From the NCBI GenBank assembly GCA_020634395.1, contig JACKBU010000002.1:124001-188000 (forward strand): 64,000 nt of DNA, in the 5' to 3' direction. The notes under the pieces were generated by a model. That model worked only from the letters and a program-made list of their open reading frames with translations, ran no database searches and was not told the origin of the DNA. Shown in pieces: positions 15,811-25,404 of the stretch (the stretch's first letter is position 1; every line of letters starts with the position of its first letter). The translations under genes and the position numbers were made by a program. Source of the stretch: Ardenticatenaceae bacterium (GTDB lineage Bacteria; Chloroflexota; Anaerolineae; Promineifilales; Promineifilaceae).

Positions 15811-18800
15811 CTAACGAATGATGATAGGCAGCGATACCCGGTATGGCGCCCCGCTCGTATCATAGAAGATGACCCAGACATCATCGACGTAAAGGGCCGT
15901 ACGGCCGTTTACGCCATCATTAAACGCCCCAAACAACAGCAGCACCGACTGGCCCTTGTAGGCCGACAAATTCACGTCATACCGCTGCCACGCCTGAGTG
16001 TTACTCACGTCCCAATACAGCGTTTGCAGCAGCGCCTGCGTCGTTGGGTCCAGCAGCAGCACGTACTGCGCATCCCCTGTGGCCGGCTGGGCCGGTTCGT
16101 CTAGCGCAGCGTATCGGTTATCGGGGAAGAGGGTTTGCTGCGCCACGGCCGTTGCTGCGCCCGACGCTGGATAGAGATAAAACGACAACGTGGCCCCCGA
16201 TCCGCTGGCCGGGATACTGACCACCTGCCGCGCCGAAGAATAGCCGTAGACGTTGGGTTCGTTGTCCAGCCCCAGCTGCATGGCGCGACGGCCGTCATAC
16301 ACCACCTGCTCAGAATACTGCCCGGTCACCGGCGTCACAGGCAGATCCCAGCCGCCCTCGCCCTCAAAGCCACCGTTGATAACCACGTCATAGGCCAGCG
16401 TGCTGTAGCGCCAAACGCCCGCGTCTGTACCCACATGCACCCGCCCGGAGTGATCCACCAGCAAGTCAGACAGTGCCGGCGATCCGGGCGGCGCGCCCAC
16501 CAGCGTCCAGCTTACGCCGCCATCCTGCGAACGGTACAAATCTTGCCGGGTCACCACATAAGCCAGGTGGTCGGTGGCAAAATTGGGTGAAAAGGCCACC
16601 CCGCCCAACGCTTCCTCCGGCAGCCCGGTCATCACCGGCTGCCAGTGGATCCCGCCGTCGGTGGAACGGAAGAGCGCGTAGTGCTGGGTGTAATCGGGCG
16701 GATTGGACCAGGAAGCGGCCGCCAGCAGCGTCTGGTCGGCGGCAAAGTTTGGCGAAACGGCCAGTTCTCCCACGTGTTGGCTGCCGTTCAGGCCGGTGAG
16801 CGCCTGGGCCCAGGTTGCGCCGCCGTCCGGCGTAGTCCAGAAGCCGTTGTCGCTGCCGACGAAGAGACGGCCGTCGCCCGGATAATTGGGCGGCAAGGCC
16901 AGGCGGGTGGCCCGGCTGCTGTCTGTCGGCCAGTTAGGCAACTGGTTCCAGACGTCGCCCCGGTCGTGCGAGACCTGGACACGGCCGTTATTGCCCAAGC
17001 CAAATATCGTGCCATCGCTGGCAAAGTCCGGCGAGATGGCCAGGCTGGGAATGTTGTCGCTGCTGTACACAAACTGCCATGTCGCCCCGCCATCCACCGA
17101 GCGGTATAGGGATGCGCCAATGCTCAGCGAACTGTCGTTGACGGCAAAGAGGGTGTGGTCGGTGGCCACGTCTGGCGAAATCGCCAGGGCGGTGATGCCG
17201 TAGTAGGTGTCGCCGGCTTGCAGGCCTGTGGGCTGCCAGCTGTGCCCGCTGTTTTCGCTGAGATAGACGCCGTGGTCGACCGTGCCCGCCAGCATGACCG
17301 ATTCGTCTTCCGACAGGGCCAGTTTAAGCGTGCGCAGCACCGCCAGCCCTTGTGCAGGCTGCTTCACTGTGCCGCTGGCCGGATCAGCCGTCAGCAGGCG
17401 GTAAACACCGGCCCGTGTACCCACCAGCAGCACCGGCTGCGCCGGCCACTGCGGCGAAATCGCCAGGGTGAGGATGGACTGACCGGCGTAATCGGGCACG
17501 GCCGTCCAGCTCATGCCCCCATCCCCCGACCAGTAAAGCCCGTTGTTGGTCCCGGCGAACAATGTATGGTCGGCGGCAAAATCGGGGGAAACGGCCAGGG
17601 CGTGCACGGCCGTTACCCCGGTTCCCACCGTGCGGGTGATCCAGGTCGCGCCGCCATCGTCGGAGAGGTAAACGGCGGCGCCGCCGCCCCACACGGTCTG
17701 GTCGGCAGCAAAATCGGGGGAGACGGCAACGGCCGTCACGCTCGTCGAGAACACTCCCGTCCACGTCAGCCCCTGATCGACCGACTTATACACGCCCCCG
17801 TTGCCGCCCCCGAAAACCGTCTGGTCGGCGGCGAAATTGGGCGAATAAGTCGGCAGGCCAATCGCCTGGCCGACCACGTCCCACGTCTGGCCGCCATCCT
17901 GGCTCACACTCAGGCCGCCGCCCAGAGCCATCATATGTCCGCTGCTGCCAAAATCAGGCGCCACGGCCACTTCGTACACCATATTGATGAACGCCCCGGT
18001 CAGGCCATCCACCAGCGTCCAGGTCGCACCGCCATCCGTGGAGCGGAACAGACCGCCGCCGGTAGCCGCAAACACGGTCTTGTCCGTCGCAAAATCCGGC
18101 GAAAAGGCCACGTCGTGCAAAGCGCTGGCGTAATTTATGCCTTCCAGGCCCGCCGACGACGCTTCCCACGTCTGGCCAAAATCCGTCGATTTGAAGATGC
18201 CGCGGCCGGATTCGGTGATCTGAAAACTGGTGAACCACTCGCCGCTAAAGGCGACGCCGTCACTGGCAAAAGCAGGCGAGACGGCCAGGGCGTCGGCCTT
18301 GCCGCCGCGCGGGCCGCTGCTCTGCCAGGCGCCCGGTTCCGCCAGGCTGCCCTGCGGAATGGTCGCCCTGTGGATGCCGGCGTCGCCGGCGGCGTAGAGG
18401 TCGAGCGAATGAGCCGGCGTGGAAGCCAGGGCGTTTACGGCCGTGCCCGGCACGCCCCCATCCACCATCTGCCAGGTCTGCCCGCCATCGGTGGAGCGGT
18501 AAACGGCCGTCGAGCCATCCGCGCCATACCCCACGCCGGCCAGCACCGAGCCATCTACGGCAAAGGCCAGGCTGTTCACGGTCAGCGGCTGGCCGTTTTG
18601 GGCGGCGGGAATGCCGGTGGCTAATTCTTGCCAGGTCGTGCCGCCATCCCGGCTGCGGTAAACGGCCGTGGCCGCCGTGGTACTGGGCCGCGCGGCGGCG
18701 TAGATGGTGCGGCTGGCGCCGTAAACCGGCGAAACGGCCAGGGCCGTAACGTAAGGCGTGTTAAGCACCCGGTTCCAGGTGACGCCGCCGTTGGTGGAAC

Positions 18801-20487
18801 GGTGCACGCCGTCATCGGCCATCCCGGCCAACAACGTCTGGTCGATGGCATAGTTGGGCGAGACTGCCAGATGCTGCACGTTGCGGCCCGGCGCAACCAG
18901 CGACCAGTTCGCGCCGCCGTCGGTGCTGCGGTAGACGCCTACGGCCTGGGTATAGCTCATGGCCGCCGCCCAGACGGTATGGTCGCTGGCGTAGTTGGGG
19001 GAGATGGCCAGAGCGTTGAAGGCATAGGGGGTGGGCTGTACGGCCGTCCAGTTCTGCCCGCCGTCGGTGGAGCGGTAAATGCCGCCTTCCACAAAACCAT
19101 GCTGCCCGATCATGCCGGCGATGGCAAATGCCGTCTGGTCGCTGGCGAAATTGGGGGAGAAGACCACGCCGTTCACCCGCGCCAGCCGCCCGCTGGCCTG
19201 CCGCCAGTTCACGCCGCCATCGGTGGAAAGCTGAATATTTCCCACGTCGTCGACGATGACGCCGCTGTCGAAGCGCAGCTGCTCAAAGTAGCCGGTCCCG
19301 GCCAGCATCACCTGGGGATCGCCCGGAGCGAGGGCAAAGGCGCGTACGGCTAACTGCGGCAGGCCATCGTTCATCTGCATCCAACTGCCGCCGCCATAGG
19401 CCGAACGCGCCAAGCCGGCGCGGGTGGCGGCAAAAGCCACCCCATCCCAGCCCTGGTTGGGAGCGAAGGCCAACGCCTGCACGCCGCCGCCCAACAGCCC
19501 ATCCCGGAAATTCATAGACGGATCGTACCAGCCGGCGCTTTCCCAACTCGCGCCGCCGTTTATCGAACGGTACGGGCCGGGGTCGGCGGCGCTGGCCACC
19601 ATGACGGCCTGGTCGGCGGCGAAGGTGGGCGAAAAGGCGATGCTGTAATCGCTGCTGGCGGTGAGGGTGGGACCGGCCAGCGCATTCCAGGTTGCGCCGC
19701 CGTCGTTGGAAATTTTGGTGTCGCCGGCGGCGGTAATCACGATGAGCAGGGAATCGTTGGCGAAATCGGGCGAGACGGCCAGGGCGCTCAGGCTACCGTT
19801 AAGGCCGGTCGGCTGCCAGACCGCGCCGCCATCCACAGATTTATAAAGGCCTTCGTTGGGAACCAGGGCGAAAAGCGTCTGGTCGGCGGCAAAGTTGGGC
19901 GAGAAAGCCAGGGCATTGATGTCGTGGGCCGCCAGCCAGCCGCCGGCCTGAGCAAACGTGACGCCGCCATCGGTGGAGATGTAGGTGTGGTTGTCGACGG
20001 CCGTCAGCAAATACAGCGTCTGGTCGGCCGCAAAGTCGGGGGAAATCAGCAGCGACAGCCCGGCGGCGAAGGAAGCGGGGGTCGTCGACGGCTGCCAGCT
20101 CGCCCCGCCGTCGGCGGAGCGCTGCACGGTGAAGCCGGTGGTCCACAGGCCAGTCAGCGCAAAGAGCGTCTGGTCATTGGCAAAATTGGGCGAAACAGCC
20201 AAGTCGACCACTTCTCCCTCATCCAGACCGGTGGGCGACCAGGCGAAGGCGTCGTCGGTGCTGCGGTAAACGCCACGGCCGTGTGTGGCCACAAACAGCG
20301 TGCGGTCCTGCTGGTAATCGGGTGAAAGGATCACGTCGGTCAGGCTGCCGCCGGTAGGGCCGGGCAAGGTCTGCCAGGCAGTGGATGTCGCCCGGGCAGG
20401 CGCAGCGGTCAGCGGTTTTTGCAGGATACTCAGGGCTACGAGTAAAGTCAAAACAAGGGTGAAACCGAACAGGCGTTTGGTAATCAT
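15811..20487 (-). CDS. Giant exported BNR/sortilin-type beta-propeller protein
   Basis: A 1558-residue protein with an N-terminal signal peptide (hydrophobic stretch at residues 7-24). By eye I count 25 BNR-like motifs of the type (V/L)YRSTDGGxTW, alternating with LAVSPNFAxDQTLFA. This suggests three or four propellers as in sortilin (VPS10) or xyloglucanase-type folds. The last 230 residues form a jelly-roll-like module (NGGFEGEGGW ... TLSFYLYPAS ... LYVDDVWVIFYD) resembling carbohydrate-binding domains. No cell-wall sorting signal is seen. It is probably secreted or surface-bound; ligand binding or glycan hydrolysis are both possible, and no catalytic site can be assigned. Confidence 0.85.
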   Translation of the reverse strand: MITKRLFGFTLVLTLLVALSILQKPLTAAPARATSTAWQTLPGPTGGSLTDVILSPDYQQDRTLFVATHGRGVYRSTDDAFAWSPTGLDEGEVVDLAVSPNFANDQTLFALTGLWTTGFTVQRSADGGASWQPSTTPASFAAGLSLLISPDFAADQTLYLLTAVDNHTYISTDGGVTFAQAGGWLAAHDINALAFSPNFAADQTLFALVPNEGLYKSVDGGAVWQPTGLNGSLSALAVSPDFANDSLLIVITAAGDTKISNDGGATWNALAGPTLTASSDYSIAFSPTFAADQAVMVASAADPGPYRSINGGASWESAGWYDPSMNFRDGLLGGGVQALAFAPNQGWDGVAFAATRAGLARSAYGGGSWMQMNDGLPQLAVRAFALAPGDPQVMLAGTGYFEQLRFDSGVIVDDVGNIQLSTDGGVNWRQASGRLARVNGVVFSPNFASDQTAFAIAGMIGQHGFVEGGIYRSTDGGQNWTAVQPTPYAFNALAISPNYASDHTVWAAAMSYTQAVGVYRSTDGGANWSLVAPGRNVQHLAVSPNYAIDQTLLAGMADDGVHRSTNGGVTWNRVLNTPYVTALAVSPVYGASRTIYAAARPSTTAATAVYRSRDGGTTWQELATGIPAAQNGQPLTVNSLAFAVDGSVLAGVGYGADGSTAVYRSTDGGQTWQMVDGGVPGTAVNALASTPAHSLDLYAAGDAGIHRATIPQGSLAEPGAWQSSGPRGGKADALAVSPAFASDGVAFSGEWFTSFQITESGRGIFKSTDFGQTWEASSAGLEGINYASALHDVAFSPDFATDKTVFAATGGGLFRSTDGGATWTLVDGLTGAFINMVYEVAVAPDFGSSGHMMALGGGLSVSQDGGQTWDVVGQAIGLPTYSPNFAADQTVFGGGNGGVYKSVDQGLTWTGVFSTSVTAVAVSPDFAADQTVWGGGAAVYLSDDGGATWITRTVGTGVTAVHALAVSPDFAADHTLFAGTNNGLYWSGDGGMSWTAVPDYAGQSILTLAISPQWPAQPVLLVGTRAGVYRLLTADPASGTVKQPAQGLAVLRTLKLALSEDESVMLAGTVDHGVYLSENSGHSWQPTGLQAGDTYYGITALAISPDVATDHTLFAVNDSSLSIGASLYRSVDGGATWQFVYSSDNIPSLAISPDFASDGTIFGLGNNGRVQVSHDRGDVWNQLPNWPTDSSRATRLALPPNYPGDGRLFVGSDNGFWTTPDGGATWAQALTGLNGSQHVGELAVSPNFAADQTLLAAASWSNPPDYTQHYALFRSTDGGIHWQPVMTGLPEEALGGVAFSPNFATDHLAYVVTRQDLYRSQDGGVSWTLVGAPPGSPALSDLLVDHSGRVHVGTDAGVWRYSTLAYDVVINGGFEGEGGWDLPVTPVTGQYSEQVVYDGRRAMQLGLDNEPNVYGYSSARQVVSIPASGSGATLSFYLYPASGAATAVAQQTLFPDNRYAALDEPAQPATGDAQYVLLLDPTTQALLQTLYWDVSNTQAWQRYDVNLSAYKGQSVLLLFGAFNDGVNGRTALYVDDVWVIFYDTSGAPYRVSLPIIIR

Positions 20488-20846
20488 TTTCGTTCTCGCG
20501 GGTTGGGAAAATGGGGATGGCGTTCACCATTTTCAATGGGAACCGGCCGGTCTTGACACGACGCGCCACGGCAAGACGGCCGTTGCACATACCTTAGCAT
20601 CATAACATAGGAGCGGAGTACCGGACGGGGGATTTTATGCCATTTTCACGGGAGACTTCACCAGCTGTGCCGATTACCATGCATGAAAACCTAACCTCCC
20701 GGAGATTTTCAGGGCAGCGTAGAGTCGGGTCAACAACCTCCGGGAGGTTTATTTACACCGGAGGACGGCCGTTTTCGCGGCCTTGCTGCGGTCAGGACGG
20801 CAAAATCGAGTATCATTACCACAACCACGATGCTCAAGGAGCGATG
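20488..20846. other. 359-bp gap with two related palindromes
   Basis: No convincing gene. Two copies of one palindrome occur: AACCTCC-C-GGAGATT (20693-20707, one mismatch) and AACCTCC-G-GGAGGTT (20735-20749, perfect). They may be dispersed palindromic repeats or part of a promoter region. ACGGCCGT copies sit at both sides. AAGGAG precedes the next gene's ATG. Confidence 0.5.
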
Positions 20847-21413
20847 ATGCGGGTCAACAATCACTGGGTGCTGCTGTTAACATTCATTTTATCTCTACCG
20901 TTATGCTGCCTGCCGCTGCTCTACATCCCGGCGGCGCCACCGTTTGCCGCGCGGTTCCAGGTGAGCAATGCCGGCAGCGAACCCATTTACATCACCCCCG
21001 TGGGCCAAAGCGGGGATCAATCCCGCGTCCTGCTGCGCGTGTTTGACCGTTTTCCATATATCCCGCTCTTCAAAAAAGGCGACCTGCGGCTGGCTCCCGG
21101 CGAAACGATAGGCATCACCAGCGAAGCCAACGAAGATCTAACCTTCACCGCTATTGCCGTGCGGGACGATGCCGGGAATTACCGGCAGTTTCCGGTGGAC
21201 CAGCCCTCGGTTGAGGTGGCGCGCCGCCAGGACGCCGAGTTCACCATCGGGCCGCTGGAATCGTTGGAGCCGATGACGCCGGGGCTGCTGCTAACGGCCG
21301 TTAACAGCCAGGATCGCAACTGGCTGGGGTTATCCGTGGTGGTGGCCGGACTGCTGCCGCCGGTTTTACTGGCGGGCTGGATTTGGGCTTTTGTGCGGCG
21401 GCCGAAAGAGTAA
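20847..21413 (+). CDS. Membrane-anchored protein of unknown function
   Basis: A 188-residue protein with a hydrophobic N-terminal helix (about residues 6-26) and a second helix near the C-terminus (LSVVVAGLLPPVLLAGWIWAF), leaving roughly 130 residues between them, probably outside the cytoplasm. The middle has beta-rich sequence (FQVSNAGSEPIYITPVGQS) like a small immunoglobulin-like fold. AAGGAG is 5 nt before the second of two adjacent ATGs, which is chosen. No family recognised. Confidence 0.7.
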   Translation: MRVNNHWVLLLTFILSLPLCCLPLLYIPAAPPFAARFQVSNAGSEPIYITPVGQSGDQSRVLLRVFDRFPYIPLFKKGDLRLAPGETIGITSEANEDLTFTAIAVRDDAGNYRQFPVDQPSVEVARRQDAEFTIGPLESLEPMTPGLLLTAVNSQDRNWLGLSVVVAGLLPPVLLAGWIWAFVRRPKE

Positions 21414-21454
21414 GGGAAACGGCCGTGCACCTGAAATAGAAACTGGAGTAGAAA

Positions 21455-22597
21455 ATGCGCACCAACCTGCTAAAAGAGGAACATTTAATGTTTCGCGACG
21501 CCTTCCGGCGTTTCGTGGAAAAAGAAGTTACACCATTCCACGCCCAGTGGGAAAAAGACGGCCTTGTGCCCCGCGAGCTGTGGCAAAAAGCGGGCGCTTC
21601 CGGCTTCCTGTGCATGGACGTCGACGAGGCATATGGGGGTCTGGGGGCCAAAGATTACCGCTATAACGCCATCATCAGTGAAGAACTGGTACGGGCGGCG
21701 GCTTCCGGTCCGGGGTTCGCTGTACACACCGACATGGTCGCGCCCTACATCAGCCAGTTCGGCACGGAGGAACAGAAACAGCGCTGGCTGCCGGGTTTGA
21801 TTTCCGGCGAGACAATTGCCGCCATTGCCATGTCGGAGCCCAACACGGGCAGCGACGTGGCGGGCATCCAGACAACGGCCGTGCGCCAGGGCGATCAGTA
21901 CGTGGTCAACGGCCAGAAAACCTTCATCTCCAACGGCATCCTCAACGACCTGGTCGTAGTGGCGGCCAAGACCGATCCGGCGGCCGCGGCGAAAGGCGTC
22001 AGCCTGATCGTCGTGGAGCGCAACATGGCCGGCTACGAACGCGGGCGCAACCTGGACAAAATCGGCATGCACGCCCAGGACACGGCCGAGTTGTTTTTCC
22101 GCGACGTCGCCGTGCCGGCCAGCAACCTGATCGGGCAGGAAAATATGGGCTTCATCTACCTGATGCAGCGGCTGCCCCAGGAACGCCTGACCATCGCTGT
22201 GGGCGCCATCGCCGCCGCCGAAGTCGCGCTGGAATGGACCATCGGTTACTGCCAGCAGCGCACGGCCTTTGGCCGCCCGATTGGTAAGTTTCAAAATTCC
22301 CGCTTTAAGCTGGCCGAAATGAAAACCGAAATCGAAATCGGCCGCACCTTTATTGACCACTGCATTCTGCTGCACAATCGGGGCGAGTTGAGCGTGGAGC
22401 AGGCGGCCATGGCCAAGTGGTGGACCACCGACCTGCAAGTGCGGGTGATCGACCAGTGTTTGCAGCTTCACGGCGGTTATGGCTACATGCTGGAATATCC
22501 TATTGCCAAAGCGTACATCGACTCCCGCGCCCAAAAAATTTACGGTGGATCCAATGAGATCATGAAAGAAATCATTGGCCGGGCGATGGGGTTTTAG
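21455..22597 (+). CDS. Acyl-CoA dehydrogenase
   Basis: A 380-residue FAD enzyme of normal length. Signatures are AIAMSEPNTGSDVAGIQTTA (FAD/acyl-binding loop), the long-chain-type QERLTIAVGAIAAAEVALEW block, the middle segment RTAFGRPIGKFQ, QLHGGYGYMLEYPIAKAYID and the C-terminal KIYGGSNEIMKEIIGRAMGF. It oxidises acyl-CoA to enoyl-CoA in beta-oxidation or branched amino acid breakdown. No other beta-oxidation gene is adjacent, so chain length is undetermined. The response regulator follows after 18 bp and may be co-transcribed. Confidence 0.92.
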   Translation: MRTNLLKEEHLMFRDAFRRFVEKEVTPFHAQWEKDGLVPRELWQKAGASGFLCMDVDEAYGGLGAKDYRYNAIISEELVRAAASGPGFAVHTDMVAPYISQFGTEEQKQRWLPGLISGETIAAIAMSEPNTGSDVAGIQTTAVRQGDQYVVNGQKTFISNGILNDLVVVAAKTDPAAAAKGVSLIVVERNMAGYERGRNLDKIGMHAQDTAELFFRDVAVPASNLIGQENMGFIYLMQRLPQERLTIAVGAIAAAEVALEWTIGYCQQRTAFGRPIGKFQNSRFKLAEMKTEIEIGRTFIDHCILLHNRGELSVEQAAMAKWWTTDLQVRVIDQCLQLHGGYGYMLEYPIAKAYIDSRAQKIYGGSNEIMKEIIGRAMGF

Positions 22598-22615
22598 GGA
22601 CACGGCCGTTTTCCC

Positions 22616-23302
22616 ATGAAAGCCCTCATCGTTGACGACGATCGCGTGATTGCCGACCTGGTCGCCTTTACCCTGCGGCGCGAAGGCTTCGAGATCATCC
22701 TGGCCTACGACGGCGCAGCCGCCCTGCAGCGCTGGCAGGCGGACCGCCCGGACGTGATTATGCTGGACGTGAACCTGCCGGGCCGCGACGGCTTTGCCGT
22801 GTGCCAGACCATCCGCCAGCAACAAGACCATACCCCCATCATCATGCTGACGGTGCGCGGCGACGAAGATGACGTGGTGCGCGGCTTGCAGTTAGGGGCC
22901 GACGATTATATCCACAAGCCGTTTAGCCCGCGCCAGCTTGTGGCGCGGGTCCAGGCGGTGCTGCGCCGGGCCGGCAAAGAAATGGCCCCGGCCGTCCATC
23001 AGGTGGGCAGCTTCCGCCTGGATACCAGCCGCCGCGAAGTGCGCCTGGGGCAGGCTGCGCCCATCACCCTGACACCGCTGGAAACGCGCCTGCTGGACTA
23101 TCTGCTGCTCAATGCCGGCCACATCCTCACCAACGATGCCTTGATCGCCCAGGTGTGGGGCGCGGAGGGCGGCAACCGGGAGATGCTGCGTCAGCTGATC
23201 CGGCGGCTGCGCAGCAAAATTGAGCCGGACCCGGCCAATCCCGTTTACATTGAAACGGTGGCCGGCCTGGGCTATGGTTTGAATTTGCCGGCTGACGGTT
23301 AA
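22616..23302 (+). CDS. OmpR/PhoB-family response regulator (orphan)
   Basis: A 228-residue protein. The receiver domain has the acidic pocket DDD (7-9), the phospho-acceptor Asp51 (VIMLDVNLPG), Thr in MLTVRG and Lys in DYIHKPF. A PhoB-type winged helix follows (ITLTPLETRLLDYLLLNAGH, QLIRRLRSKIEPDP, YIETVAGLGYGL). It is a DNA-binding transcription factor. No partner histidine kinase is adjacent: the next genes are UspA-like proteins and a symporter, so it may control them. An ACGGCCGT copy lies just before its ATG. Confidence 0.92.
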   Translation: MKALIVDDDRVIADLVAFTLRREGFEIILAYDGAAALQRWQADRPDVIMLDVNLPGRDGFAVCQTIRQQQDHTPIIMLTVRGDEDDVVRGLQLGADDYIHKPFSPRQLVARVQAVLRRAGKEMAPAVHQVGSFRLDTSRREVRLGQAAPITLTPLETRLLDYLLLNAGHILTNDALIAQVWGAEGGNREMLRQLIRRLRSKIEPDPANPVYIETVAGLGYGLNLPADG

Positions 23303-23327
23303 CGGCCGTTTCTCTCTTCCCCGCAGT

Positions 23328-23356
23328 TTGTCACAGCTTTATCACACCGCTATCAC
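23328..23356 (+). promoter_or_regulatory. Putative promoter of the Usp/symporter cluster
   Basis: TTGTCA (23328-23333) and TATCAC (23351-23356) are separated by 17 bp, upstream of a GGAGG ribosome site and the ATG at 23407. The -10 box is weak, so this is tentative. Confidence 0.45.
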
Positions 23357-23406
23357 GACGGCTGTCACTGCCAGGCTCTATTCTCTCGGTAAGTGGAGGT
23401 TCAGCG

Positions 23407-24174
23407 ATGGCCGTCGAGACACTTTGGCCGGAAAAACAGCATATGGCGGACGCGCCGCAGGGAGAAAACGGCATCGAAGTAAACGGCCGTTCCGCGCCCG
23501 CCCTTCCCCTACGACTGCTGCTCTGCACTCCGCCCCAGGGATTGGACCCCGCCGAGGCTGCTTATGCCCGGGCCTTGACGGACCGCCTGCAAGGCCAGAT
23601 GGATGAGGGAAACCTGGCGCGCGCCGCAGCTTATGATCTGGTGCTGACGACGCAACAGGCGGTTGACCTCCCATCCACCCTCCGCTCTGGCGCGTCGGTG
23701 TTAATTATGGGGCAGCCGCGCTGGCCGCTGCGCCATCTGCTGTTAATCTGCCGGGCCGAGGCCAGCGACGTGGTGGCGCTGCCGTGGGTCAAACGGCTGG
23801 CCACAGCGGAAACGGCCGTTACGCTTCTGGTAGTTGTGCCTTGTATTCCGGCCGTTTACCGCCTTGCCGGGCCACAGCCCCTGGGCCTGCACTCCCTGCT
23901 GCATCCCGACACGACCTCCGGGCAGCACATTCGCCGCCTGCTGCAAGCCCTGTCTGCCGCCGGGATAACAGCGCGGGTGCGCCTGCGCGACGGCGAACCC
24001 GACGAGCAAATCCGCCGGGAAGCAGCCACGAGTCTGTATGAGTTGATCGTGATCGCCAGAGAAGAACACGGCCGTTTGCGCCACGCGGTGCTGGGTGAAT
24101 TGGTCACGCCTATGCTTGCCTGGCTCAACACGCCGCTTCTGCTGGCTAAAGAAACGCTTTCCGCCCGCCCTTAA
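23407..24174 (+). CDS. UspA-like stress protein
   Basis: A 255-residue soluble protein. The C-terminal half resembles a universal stress protein domain (TAVTLLVVVPCIPAVYRL, AGITARVRLRDGEPDEQIRREA, LYELIVIAREEHGRL, NTPLLLAKE). The first half looks like a second, diverged copy. The usual G-x2-G-x9-G(S/T) ATP loop is not well preserved, so it may not bind nucleotide. It is encoded 62 bp before a symporter-like gene that is followed by another Usp protein, which suggests a role with that transporter. Confidence 0.68.
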   Translation: MAVETLWPEKQHMADAPQGENGIEVNGRSAPALPLRLLLCTPPQGLDPAEAAYARALTDRLQGQMDEGNLARAAAYDLVLTTQQAVDLPSTLRSGASVLIMGQPRWPLRHLLLICRAEASDVVALPWVKRLATAETAVTLLVVVPCIPAVYRLAGPQPLGLHSLLHPDTTSGQHIRRLLQALSAAGITARVRLRDGEPDEQIRREAATSLYELIVIAREEHGRLRHAVLGELVTPMLAWLNTPLLLAKETLSARP

Positions 24175-24235
24175 CGTGCGCATGATGACAAATCAGGTTG
24201 ACCGCCTGGCCTACAGCTATTGAGGAGATCGGTCA

Positions 24236-25384
24236 ATGGAAGATTCGTTAGATTCGACGATTAAATCCACGCCACCTACAGCCCCATCCCCGGCAGTAGA
24301 CGAGACAACGCTGCCGCAAACCCAGAGCACCAAATCACTCTGGCAGCGTATTGCCTGGGGAAAAATTGTGTTGTTCATTATCAGCCTGTTCTTGTTTATC
24401 CTGGGCATTACCCAGATGAAGGAAGGCGCGCGCGACCTGGCCCCCCTGGTGCAAAACCAGTTCTCTGTCACCAACCCGGTGAACAGCCTGGGCTTCGGCT
24501 GGTTGTTCGCTTACGTCATCATGAGCGGATCGCCCGTAGCCGCGGCAGCCCTCACCTTTTTCGATGCCGGGGTTCTGAACGAGATGGGCACCTTCACGAT
24601 GATCACCGGCAGCCGCCTGGGAGCCAGTTTCATCGTCTTGTTTATTGGGTTTATCTACGTGCTGCGCGGCCGGAACAAACGCGACAGCCTGGGGATGGGT
24701 CTGCTCTCCTTATCCGTCACCGGCAGCACCTATCTGGTAGCCCTGCTGGTGGGCGTTTCGCTCTTGCAGTCTGGAGTGCTCAGCCAGGCACAACTGCAGT
24801 CCGGGACGATTTTAAATTCGGTGACAGACCTGATTTTTGACCCGCTGGTGGCTTTTTTGCTTAGTTATTTACCGCGCTGGATGTTGTTTATCACCGGCCT
24901 GGGCACCATCATGGTAAGTTTTAGCCTGTTTGACCGCTGCCTGCCGGAGATGTCGGTGAAGGAAAGCCAGGTTGGGCGGATGTCGCGTTTGATTTATCGG
25001 CCGTGGGTGATGTTTTTGCTTGGCGCTTCGATTACCTTAATTTCGATGTCGGTGAGCGTGTCGCTAAGCATTCTGGTTCCCCTGAGCCACCGCGGCTTTG
25101 TGCGCCGGGAAAATGTGATACCGTACATTATGGGTGCGAATATCACGACGTTTATCGACACCCTGCTGGCGGCGGTGCTGCTGAACAATCCACCGGCGTT
25201 TACGGTGGTTTTGGCCGAAATGGCCAGTATAACGATTGTGTCAATCGTGATCCTGGCTCTTTTTTACCAGCGATACGCGCGGGCAATGCTGTATTTTGCG
25301 GGTTGGGTAACGGCCAGCAACCGTAACCTGACCCTGTTTATGGTGTCAATTTTGATTGTTCCCCTGATATTGCTGCTGGTTTAA
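24236..25384 (+). CDS. Na+/phosphate symporter-like membrane protein (PNaS family-like)
   Basis: A 382-residue protein with a Pro/Thr-rich cytoplasmic N-terminus and about eight to nine helices. Two inverted-repeat-like motifs are visible: MSGSPVAAAALTFFDAGVL with ITGSRLGASFIVLF, and LSILVPLSHRG with IMGANITTFIDTLLAAVLL. These occupy the positions of the QSSSATT and GANIGTT signatures of PNaS transporters, but the first half departs from consensus. The substrate may therefore not be phosphate. It is sandwiched between two Usp genes (gaps 62 and 20 bp), probably one operon. Confidence 0.72.
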   Translation: MEDSLDSTIKSTPPTAPSPAVDETTLPQTQSTKSLWQRIAWGKIVLFIISLFLFILGITQMKEGARDLAPLVQNQFSVTNPVNSLGFGWLFAYVIMSGSPVAAAALTFFDAGVLNEMGTFTMITGSRLGASFIVLFIGFIYVLRGRNKRDSLGMGLLSLSVTGSTYLVALLVGVSLLQSGVLSQAQLQSGTILNSVTDLIFDPLVAFLLSYLPRWMLFITGLGTIMVSFSLFDRCLPEMSVKESQVGRMSRLIYRPWVMFLLGASITLISMSVSVSLSILVPLSHRGFVRRENVIPYIMGANITTFIDTLLAAVLLNNPPAFTVVLAEMASITIVSIVILALFYQRYARAMLYFAGWVTASNRNLTLFMVSILIVPLILLLV

Positions 25385-25404
25385 GCCAGATGGAGGATGA
25401 TGAC

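Noticed and set aside
17155..18624. 489-codon open frame on the plus strand
   Set aside because: Lies entirely inside the BNR protein gene on the other strand; composition is His/Arg/Gly/Ala-rich without any domain, an effect of GC-rich repeats.
21485..22831. 448-codon open frame on the minus strand
   Set aside because: Antisense to the acyl-CoA dehydrogenase and the response regulator, both unmistakable.
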